A stretch of DNA of 13,089 nt from CAKTOF01 sp964523945 (GTDB lineage: Bacteria; Bacillota; Clostridia; Oscillospirales; Oscillospiraceae): assembly GCA_964523945.1 (NCBI GenBank), contig CAZGBU010000057.1, positions 1-13,089 of the forward strand. The letters are read 5' to 3'. Under the pieces are notes generated by a model. That model was not told where the DNA came from. It ran no database searches and was given only the letters and a program-made list of their open reading frames with translations. Both the position numbers and the translations under genes were made by a program. This document shows, piece after piece, positions 7,247 through 13,089 of this stretch; positions within the stretch are counted from its first letter, which is position 1, and every line of letters begins with the position of its first letter.

Positions 7247-8329
7247 ATGACAAGAATTGACGTGTTCTCTGGTTTTCTCGGCGCGGGTAAAACCACGCTG
7301 ATCAAAAAGATGATCGCCGAGGCATATCAGGGAGAAAGAATTGTCCTGATTGAAAATGAATTTGGAGAAATCGCGGTGGACGGCGGCTTTTTGAAAGAGG
7401 CCGGCGTGCAGATCACCGAGATGAATTCCGGCTGCATCTGCTGCTCGCTCGTCGGCGATTTTGGCCGCGCGCTGCAGCAGGTGCTCGACACATACCATCC
7501 GGACCGGATCCTAATCGAGCCGTCCGGCGTCGGTAAGCTCTCGGATGTGGCGGCGGCCATCGAGAAGCTGACCGGCGACGACGTTGTTCTTGGCAGCTGC
7601 ACCACTGTCGCCGATGCCCAGCGCTGCCGCATGTATATGAAGAACTTCGGCGAGTTCTACAACAATCAAATTGAGCATGCGGGGACCATTGTCCTCAGCC
7701 GTACGCAGTCGATGAGCGAGGAGAAACTTGCCGGCGCCGTTTCGCTGCTGCGTGAAAAAAATCCCGACGCGGTCATTGTCACGACGCCTTGGGATGAGCT
7801 GACCGGCGCGCAGCTGCGCGCAGCGATGGAGCAGGGAAGAACGCTGGCAAAAGAGCTGGCCGGCATGGCTGAGGAGACCTGCCCGGTCTGCGGCCATGTG
7901 CACGACGATGCGCACGAACACGAGCACCACCATGAACACGAACATGACCATAATCCGGACGAACATGAGCACCACCATGCGCATGAACACAGTCATGACG
8001 ACGGCTGCGGCTGTGGCCATGACCACGAGCATGAACATGAGCACCATCATCATGCAGACGAGGTGTTTTCAAGCTGGGGCGTAGAGACCGCAAAGAAATT
8101 TTCGCGGGAGCAGCTTGTGCAGGCGCTGGAAGCGCTTGACGAGAGCGCAACATATGGCACAGTGCTGCGCGCAAAGGGCATTGTCTCCGGCGACGGCGTC
8201 TGGTACCATTTTGATCATGTTCCGGGGGAAGCGGATGTCCGCACCGGTCCGGCGGAGGTGACCGGCCGAATCTGTGTGATCGGTTCCCAGCTCAACGAGG
8301 ATGCGCTGCGCGCGCTGTTTGGCGTCTGA
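7247..8329 (+). CDS. COG0523 (CobW/YciC/ZNG1-type) P-loop metallochaperone with long His-rich insert
   Basis: This 360-residue protein belongs to the G3E GTPase family that moves zinc or related metals to client proteins. Walker A is GFLGAGKTT (9-17), the metal-binding CxCC motif is SGCICC (61-66), and the EPSG switch is at 91-94. The base-recognition motif, normally NKxD, reads SRTQ (151-154), so nucleotide preference may differ. Residues 212-269 form a metal-binding insert: CPVCGH, then 25 His between 217 and 269, interrupted by GCGCGH. The CobW C-terminal domain follows (about 272-360). The ATG at 7247 has AAGGTG 6 bases upstream; the GTG at 7238 lies inside that site. The stop and the next gene's ATG are separated by one base. 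The motifs and promoter-site context favour zinc, but Co or Ni cannot be excluded. Confidence 0.93.
   Translation: MTRIDVFSGFLGAGKTTLIKKMIAEAYQGERIVLIENEFGEIAVDGGFLKEAGVQITEMNSGCICCSLVGDFGRALQQVLDTYHPDRILIEPSGVGKLSDVAAAIEKLTGDDVVLGSCTTVADAQRCRMYMKNFGEFYNNQIEHAGTIVLSRTQSMSEEKLAGAVSLLREKNPDAVIVTTPWDELTGAQLRAAMEQGRTLAKELAGMAEETCPVCGHVHDDAHEHEHHHEHEHDHNPDEHEHHHAHEHSHDDGCGCGHDHEHEHEHHHHADEVFSSWGVETAKKFSREQLVQALEALDESATYGTVLRAKGIVSGDGVWYHFDHVPGEADVRTGPAEVTGRICVIGSQLNEDALRALFGV
7877..8055 (+). repeat. Low-complexity His/Glu/Asp-coding tract
   Basis: The segment coding residues 211-270 of the metallochaperone is a degenerate run of CAC/CAT codons alternating with GAA/GAG/GAC. It encodes the metal-binding insert. 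The codons vary, which points to selection for the amino acids rather than a recent pure DNA repeat expansion. Such a tract may still change in length between strains. Confidence 0.75.
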
Positions 8330-8330
8330 T

Positions 8331-9272
8331 ATGGCGATCCCGGTCTATGTGTTCACCGGCTTTCTGGAGGCCGGCAAGACAAAGTTTATCCAGGAGACGC
8401 TCGAGGACGAACGTTTCAACGCGGGTGAGCGAACGCTGCTGCTCGTGTGTGAAGAAGGAATCGAGGAATACGATTTTTCGACATACCCATATCAGAATGT
8501 TTATCTCGAGCAGATCGATGACCCTGACACGCTGACGCCGGAGCTGCTTGCAGCGCTTGGCAGCCGCCACCGCGCCGAGCGTGTTGTTGCGGAACTGAAT
8601 GGCATGCGTCTGGTTTCGGATTTCTATAATATCCTCCCGCCGAACTGGGAGGTCTGCCAGGAAGTGATGTTTGCCGACGGCACAACGATCCTGCAATACA
8701 ACCAGAATATGCGCCAGCTCGTGGTTGACAAGCTTTCCGGCTGCGAAATGGTTGTATTCAATCGGTTGGAAAAGGGCAGTGATATCATGCCGCTGCATAA
8801 GCTTGCGCGGGCGATCAACCGGCGTGTTGAGATTGTTTATGACTACACGGATGGCACGACAGAATTTGATACGATTGAAGATCCGCTGCCGTATGACATC
8901 AGCAAGCCGGTGATTGAAATCGGCGATGATGACTACGCGCTGTTCTATCGCGATTTGTCCGAAGAGCCGAAGAAATATAAGGGAAAAACCGTACGCTTTC
9001 TCGCACAGGTGGCGCATCTGCGCCGCGACCCGGAACATCAGTTTGCGCCCGGCCGGTTTGTGATGACCTGCTGTGTGGAAGATATCACGTTTCTGGGCCT
9101 GCCGTGCAGGTACGATGGGAGCGGCGGTCTGGAGCAGCGTGACTGGGTGCGCGTCGAGGCAACGATTGACGTCAAACGCCATATCCTCTACAAGGGCGGC
9201 CAGGGACCAGTCCTGACTGCATTGCGCGTCGTTCCGGCGCAGGCGCCGGAGCAGACGGTCTGCACATTTTAA
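8331..9272 (+). CDS. CobW-like P-loop protein fused to a YcgQ-like (TIGR03943/DUF1980) C-terminal domain
   Basis: This 313-residue protein begins like a CobW GTPase (PVYVFTGFLEAGKTKF, Walker A G10-T17). It lacks the CxCC metal motif, reads AELNGM (88-92) where its neighbour has EPSG, and NRLE (144-147) for NKxD. Residues about 200-313 resemble the C-terminal domain of YcgQ/TIGR03943 proteins: FYRDL, KYKGKTVRFLAQV, GRFVMTCCVED (241-251), GLPC, DWVRVEATI and a closing PVLTALRV. Cys247, Cys248 and Cys259 could bind metal. The ATG at 8331 is one base after the preceding stop and no ribosome site is visible, so it is probably translated by reinitiation, tying its output to the metallochaperone. 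An upstream in-frame start at 8301 lies inside the previous gene and is unlikely. The joint role in zinc supply is inferred, and the C-terminal assignment is from recalled motif patterns. Confidence 0.85.
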   Translation: MAIPVYVFTGFLEAGKTKFIQETLEDERFNAGERTLLLVCEEGIEEYDFSTYPYQNVYLEQIDDPDTLTPELLAALGSRHRAERVVAELNGMRLVSDFYNILPPNWEVCQEVMFADGTTILQYNQNMRQLVVDKLSGCEMVVFNRLEKGSDIMPLHKLARAINRRVEIVYDYTDGTTEFDTIEDPLPYDISKPVIEIGDDDYALFYRDLSEEPKKYKGKTVRFLAQVAHLRRDPEHQFAPGRFVMTCCVEDITFLGLPCRYDGSGGLEQRDWVRVEATIDVKRHILYKGGQGPVLTALRVVPAQAPEQTVCTF

Positions 9273-9285
9273 TCCATCCGCACAG

Positions 9286-9317
9286 CAAAACCGCCGCCCG
9301 CATGGGCGGCGGTTTTG
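9286..9317. terminator. Bidirectional rho-independent terminator between the CobW pair and the ABC pair
   Basis: A perfect 14-bp stem (9286-9299 with 9304-9317) closes on a GCAT loop. The core ACCGCCGCCC is pure G/C over its last nine bases, and A-run and T-run ends give a U-tract in both directions. It lies 13 bases after the stop of the second CobW-like gene and 9 bases beyond the stop of the convergent ABC gene. Confidence 0.92.
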
Positions 9318-9326
9318 ATTTGTGAC

Positions 9327-11060
9327 TCAGCGCAGCACCCAGCTTTGACTCTGTGTCTGCAGCGCGCTCATGCGGGCGAAAATGCCGCCGCTGCGCAGCA
9401 GCGTCTCGGGTGCGCCCTGCTCGGCGACGCGTCCGTCGCGTAGCACGACGACCTGATGTGCGCCGGCAACGGTGCGCATGCGGTGCGCAATGACGAGTAC
9501 GGTGCGGTTCTGGATCAGGCGCGAGAGCGCTGTCTGGATCAGCGTCTCATTTTCGACGTCGAGCGACGCAGTCGCTTCGTCGAGCAGTATGATCGGCGCA
9601 TTTTTCAGAAATGCCCGGGCAATTGAGATCCGCTGCCGCTCACCGCCGGAGAGTGCCCGCCCGTTTTCCCCGATGCGCGTATTCCACCCATCCGGCAGAC
9701 GCTCGGCAAATTCGTCACAGTTGGCCAAGCGTGCTGCGGCCAGCACCTGCTCGTCGCTGGCGTTCTTGCAGCCGATGCGGATATTTTCAAGAATGGTGTT
9801 GTCAAACAGCGTGACATCCTGAAACACGATTGAGTACAGCGACAGCAGCGTCTCCGGGTCGACGGCGGAAATATCCATTCCGCCGACGGTGATGCGGCCG
9901 CGCGTGACATCCCAGAACCGGGCGGCCAGACGGGAGACGGTCGTCTTGCCGCCGCCGGACGGACCGACCAGCGCCGTAACCTCAGCCTGCTTGGCGGTGA
10001 ATGAGACATCCTGCAAAACATCTTCGCCGCCCGGATAGGAAAAGCCCACATGGTCAAAAACGATGTCGCAGCCGTTGTTAGTCAGCTTGTCGCTGCCGGT
10101 CTGCACAGGGTGGTCCAGGATTTCGTTCATACGCGCGATGGTGGTTCGGGTGCTGATGACGGCTGCCAGATTCTGCAGCGCGCTCTGCAGCGGATCATAC
10201 AGGCGCGAAACGACCAGCATGAACAGAAAGAATGTCGTCAGCGACAGTGTGCCCTGTGTGAGCAGTGCAGCGCCGGTTAGTGCGACTGTGGCAATTCCAA
10301 GCTTCAGGATCAGTGAGGCTGTCACAACGAACGCAGCAAGGCCAAACTCATTGATGATCGCGCGCCGTTCCACAGCACGGATTTTCCCGATCAGTCCTGC
10401 CAGATAGGTATGTTCAGCGTTGTTTGCGCGAAGGTCGCGCACGGTTTCAATGCATTCCTGGATTCCGTCGGCGCATGCCATTTTTGCGTCCATGGCCTTC
10501 TGGTTCAGCCGCTCCTGTACGCGCGCAGAGCAGCCGACGATCGCAAACGACACCGGCAGAACCCAAAGCGCAGCCAGCGCCATTCGCCAGTCAAAGATGA
10601 ACAGGCCGATTGCCATGAGCGTGGTTGAGATCATAGAGCCAGCCAGCTCCGGAATGAAGTGCGAAAAGCACTGCTCGAGGAATGTGCAGTCGGCCATAAT
10701 TGTGCTGGTTAGATCTGCGAGATCCTTTTTGCCGAAGAAAGACAGCGGAATTTTGCGCAGCTTTTCTGCCAGCGAAATGCGGCGAATGCCGCTCTCAGTG
10801 TAAGTGGCAAAGTAAGTCGCGTTGTATTGCAGCCAGGTTGTGAGCAGAATCAGTCCGACGCACAATGCGCAGCCGAAAAGGTAGAGCGCAGCGCGCCCGC
10901 TCCTGACGCCTCCTGTCATCAGATCGCAGACCAGATAGTACAGCAGTGCAATTGGCACCATAAAGCTGATATTCTGCGCGACGCAGGCAAGGCATCCCTT
11001 GATCAGGTCACGCGCCCCCTGCTCTGACAGAGCGTATTTTTTCTGTAATTTCTGAATCAT
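9327..11060 (-). CDS. ABC transporter half-unit, fused membrane domain and ATPase (second of the pair)
   Basis: This 577-residue protein joins an exporter-fold membrane domain (about 1-310, hydrophobic segments near 28-48, 58-76, 140-178 and 240-290) to an ATPase. The ATPase motifs are complete: Walker A GPSGGGKT (366-373), Q-loop FQD at 413-415, signature LSGGERQR (470-477), Walker B ILLDEA with Glu495, and switch His526. The start is the ATG at 11060, with GGAGG 7 bases upstream. An upstream in-frame start at 11114 lies inside the first ABC gene. Only 14 bases separate it from that gene, so the two should form one operon and probably one heterodimer. Both have full catalytic sites, unlike asymmetric pairs with one dead ATPase. 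The substrate is unknown; the YbtPQ/IrtAB type of metallophore importer and drug or peptide exporters are both possible. Confidence 0.92.
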   Translation of the reverse strand: MIQKLQKKYALSEQGARDLIKGCLACVAQNISFMVPIALLYYLVCDLMTGGVRSGRAALYLFGCALCVGLILLTTWLQYNATYFATYTESGIRRISLAEKLRKIPLSFFGKKDLADLTSTIMADCTFLEQCFSHFIPELAGSMISTTLMAIGLFIFDWRMALAALWVLPVSFAIVGCSARVQERLNQKAMDAKMACADGIQECIETVRDLRANNAEHTYLAGLIGKIRAVERRAIINEFGLAAFVVTASLILKLGIATVALTGAALLTQGTLSLTTFFLFMLVVSRLYDPLQSALQNLAAVISTRTTIARMNEILDHPVQTGSDKLTNNGCDIVFDHVGFSYPGGEDVLQDVSFTAKQAEVTALVGPSGGGKTTVSRLAARFWDVTRGRITVGGMDISAVDPETLLSLYSIVFQDVTLFDNTILENIRIGCKNASDEQVLAAARLANCDEFAERLPDGWNTRIGENGRALSGGERQRISIARAFLKNAPIILLDEATASLDVENETLIQTALSRLIQNRTVLVIAHRMRTVAGAHQVVVLRDGRVAEQGAPETLLRSGGIFARMSALQTQSQSWVLR

Positions 11061-11074
11061 GATACTCCCTCCGC

Positions 11075-12987
11075 TCAGACGGTCCATTGAATGGACGTCT
11101 GGTAATCCTGCCACATTCGGCGAAACAGGCCGTCATGCTGTGACAGCTCGTCAAACGTACCCTGCTGAGCGATCTTCCCGTCCTGTACAACAAAGATCTG
11201 GTCGACATGCGCAATGGTGGACAGTCGGTGTGCGATCATAATCACGGTCTTCTCCCTGGTCAGATTAGCAAATGCGGCCTGTACACGCGACTCGTTGTCA
11301 GGATCAGCGAAGGCGGTTGCCTCATCCAGCAGTACCACCGGCGTGTTTTTGAGCATGACACGCGCGATGGCAATCCGCTGTTGCTCGCCGCCGGACAGAT
11401 ATACGCCGTTTGTCCCAATGACGGTGTCCATGCCGGCCGGGAACTTCTCCAGAATATNNNNNNNNNNNNNNNNNNNNNNNNNNNNNNNNNNNNNNNNNNN
11501 NNNNNNNNNNNNNNNNNNNNNNNNNNNNNNNNNNNNNNNNNNNNNNNNNNNNNNNNNACGCCGTTTGTCCCAATGACGGTGTCCATGCCGGCCGGGAACT
11601 TCTCCAGAATATCGCCGCACTGCGCGCGCATCAGCGCCTGCAGCGCTTCTTCCCGTGTTGCTTCCGGCCGACCGAGACGGACATTGTCCAGAATGGAAGC
11701 TTTGATCAAGCGGCTGTCCTGAAAGACAAATGAGACGGTCTCCATCAACTTGTCTTTTGGAATATCGCGCACATCGACGCTGCCGATCCGGATCGTACCG
11801 CTGCACGGGTCAAAAAATCGTGCGATCAGATTGGCCAGCGTTGTCTTGCCGCCGCCGGACGGGCCGACAAAGGCTGCAGTCGTGCCGGCCGGAATGGTCA
11901 GGCTGACATCGCGCACGACTTCCTTTTTCCCGTCGTAGCTAAAATGTACATTCTCAAGCGAGACGGAAGAATCCACTGCGGCACATGCGTGTGCCGGCTC
12001 AGTGAGCGGCGAAAGCGCGAGCACGCTGTCCATGCGGCGGAGTGCATCGTCTACAATCATCGCGTTCTCGCTCTGGAACATGATTCGTGTCAGCGTCACA
12101 GATATAATCGGTGTAATAATGATGTAGAAGATCAGATTGAGCAGAAACGCATCCGTGACGCCGCTGCGTGTCAGCACCAGCGCGCCGGCAGTCAGGAAAA
12201 CGAACACGCCATTGACGGCCGCTGTATAGAGGATCATCGGGAAACGCAGCTCTCTGGTATACGCGATGACCCACTTCTGATATCGGTCAATGGAGTCTTT
12301 AAAGGTGCGAAATGAAAAGATTGTCTGACCAAATGTTTTAAGCACCGGGATGCTGCGGACATATTCCACCGCCTGGTTTGACATATCCTCGAGCGCATCC
12401 TGATACTCTTTCATCTTCCGCTGCATCGAGGCACCAGCCATGCGCATCATAATCAAAAATGCCAGCAGAACCGGTATCAGGCTCAGCAGACCAAGCCGCC
12501 AGTCAAATACGAACAGCAGCACCAGAAGGCCGCAGGGCGTGGCAATTGCGGCCGCTCGATCCGGCAGCTGATGGGCGAGATAGGTTTCCATTGCTGCGCT
12601 TGACTCATTGACAATTTTGCGCAGCCGGCCGCTGCCAAATTGCTCAGCGGCACCGAGCGGAAGCGTCACGATGTGTTCCATCATGCGGATGCGCAGATTG
12701 GTGGCAATACGGAACGCCCCAAGATGGGAGCACATCAGAGCTGCAATGTAGACCAGAACAGCCGCCACGGCAGAGACAACGGCCAGCCAGCCGTTGGATG
12801 CCAGACCGTCAGCAGAGCCAAAGTCCGGCGCAGCGGAAAGCACCGCGTGCATCATCCGCCAGATGAACCAATATGGGACCAGCGCCAAAAGCGCGCTAAG
12901 CGCTGAGAGGACCCATGAGGCATAGGTCAGGACGCGACGCCGGCCGGCATATGACAGCAGGCGTGAGAGGTTGGATGGTTGCTTCAA
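11075..12987 (-). CDS. ABC transporter half-unit, fused membrane domain and ATPase (first of the pair), broken by a false scaffold gap
   Basis: As given, the gene is split by 100 N plus a duplicated 55-bp block, which puts its two parts in different frames. Removing the N run and one copy (155 bases) restores one 585-residue frame running TNG-VYLSGGEQQR with nothing missing, so I treat it as intact. The membrane domain spans about 1-330 and contains LPLGAAEQFGSGRLRKIVNE (109-128), a pattern I recall from paired half-transporters of gut Clostridia. ATPase motifs in the joined numbering are Walker A GPSGGGKT (375-382), Q-loop Gln423, signature LSGGEQQR (479-486), Walker B VVLLDE with Glu504, and His535. 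The start is a TTG at 12987 with GGAGG 9 bases upstream; no ATG is near. It precedes the second ABC gene by 14 bases. The substrate is unknown. Confidence 0.9.
11403..11457. repeat. 55-bp direct repeat, copy left of the N gap
   Basis: This block is identical over all 55 bases to 11558-11612. The two copies directly flank the N run. It codes ILEKFPAGMDTVIGTN of the first ABC protein. A 55-base shared end is what a de Bruijn assembler with k=55 leaves at contig ends, so the duplication is probably not real. Confidence 0.95.
11458..11557. other. Assembly gap of exactly 100 N
   Basis: This is a run of 100 N placed between two contig ends that overlap by 55 bases. The round number is a placeholder, not a measured length. 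The restored reading frame indicates zero missing bases. Confidence 0.97.
11558..11612. repeat. 55-bp direct repeat, copy right of the N gap
   Basis: This is the second copy of the block at 11403-11457. One of the two copies should be dropped together with the N run to obtain the true sequence of the ABC gene. Confidence 0.95.
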
Positions 12988-13009
12988 CGTGTGGTTCCTC
13001 CTTTTCGGG

Positions 13010-13046
13010 ATCTGTGATCCAGGGGCTGAAGCCGCTGGTATCAGAT
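13010..13046 (-). promoter_or_regulatory. Leader stem-loop upstream of the ABC pair
   Basis: Read on the minus strand, ATCTG-AT-CCAG-GGC pairs with GCC-CTGG-AT-CAGAT around a TTCA loop, with small bulges and one mismatch. The structure ends about 9 nt before the GGAGG ribosome site (12997-13001) of the TTG-started ABC gene. No U-run follows, so it is not an ordinary terminator. It could stabilise the mRNA or affect translation. It has been folded by eye only. Confidence 0.4.
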
Positions 13047-13053
13047 TTTAATT

Positions 13054-13073
13054 AAGTTAGATATAACTAACTT
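13054..13073. promoter_or_regulatory. Palindromic operator upstream of the ABC pair
   Basis: AAGTTAG and CTAACTT (perfect 7-bp arms) flank ATATAA in an AT-rich spacer about 70-85 bases before the TTG start. On the minus strand the core contains TATATC, which could be a -10 box, but no clear -35 is visible. The symmetry suits a dimeric repressor such as a MarR- or TetR-type protein, which in Firmicutes is often encoded beside such ABC pairs. The window ends before any such gene. Confidence 0.5.
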
Positions 13074-13089
13074 GAGCAAAAATAAAAAG

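Noticed and set aside
7511..8053. Minus-strand frame rich in Met/Val/Phe that looks like a membrane protein
   Set aside because: This is the antisense reading of the His/Glu codons (CAT/CAC and GAA/GAG give ATG/GTG and TTC/CTC), so its hydrophobicity is an artefact.
7877..8055. Possible CRISPR-like or tandem DNA repeat
   Set aside because: No fixed repeat-spacer period exists. The pattern is mixed His/Glu codons in an intact reading frame.
8292..9182. Long open frame on the minus strand (296 codons) opposite the second CobW-like gene
   Set aside because: The plus strand shows Walker A and YcgQ-like motifs and tight coupling to the preceding gene. The minus frame is compositional.
11075..12987. 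Pseudogene or frameshifted ABC transporter
   Set aside because: The frame break coincides exactly with the 100-N run and duplicated contig ends. Collapsing them restores a full-length protein with all motifs.
13054..13073. DtxR/IdeR-type iron box upstream of the ABC pair
   Set aside because: The GTTAG and CTAAC halves are present but separated by 6 bases rather than 1, so the geometry does not fit the DtxR consensus.

Overview
The window is a GC-rich chromosomal segment. It is most likely from an uncultured gut-type Firmicute of the class Clostridia (Oscillospiraceae/Ruminococcaceae-like). The reasons are strong GGAGG-type ribosome binding sites, TTG as well as ATG starts, consensus sigma-A promoters in AT-rich spacers between GC-rich genes, a DUF1835 protein, and a Firmicutes-type potABCD operon. 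The lineage is inferred from gene style, not from a marker gene. A run of exactly 100 N (11458-11557), flanked by two identical 55-bp copies, shows this is a metagenome or draft scaffold.

Layout, left to right. (1) 93-980 (+): a LysR-type regulator behind two palindromes, ending in a perfect hairpin shared with the convergent pot operon. (2) 4998-1032 (-): potA-potB-potC-potD, a complete polyamine ABC importer. Its genes overlap or abut and are driven by a near-consensus promoter at 5063-5091. PotD is unusual: it has no lipobox and ends in a membrane helix with a basic tail. (3) 7108-5143 (-): a DUF1835/DUF3658 protein and an RluA-family pseudouridine synthase, sharing one promoter. (4) 7247-9272 (+): two consecutive CobW-like P-loop genes. 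The first is a COG0523 metallochaperone with a 53-residue insert carrying 25 His. The second joins a degenerate CobW-like domain to a C-terminal domain resembling the end of YcgQ (TIGR03943/DUF1980). Their promoter carries a possible Zur box. (5) 12987-9327 (-): two fused permease-ATPase ABC half-transporters, probably a heterodimer, behind a palindromic operator and a leader hairpin. The two convergent junctions each hold a perfect 14-bp-stem hairpin that can terminate both sides.

How it fits together. The pot operon would import spermidine or putrescine. The CobW pair most plausibly belongs to zinc (or other divalent metal) homeostasis. The ABC pair could be an exporter or, as in the YbtPQ/IrtAB families, a metallophore importer; the sequence does not decide. 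The most interesting parts are the CobW + YcgQ-like pair with its candidate Zur operator, the membrane-anchored PotD, and the false gap that breaks the first ABC gene. No CRISPR array, tRNA, rRNA, transposase or phage gene was seen. No gene-free stretch is longer than about 150 bases.
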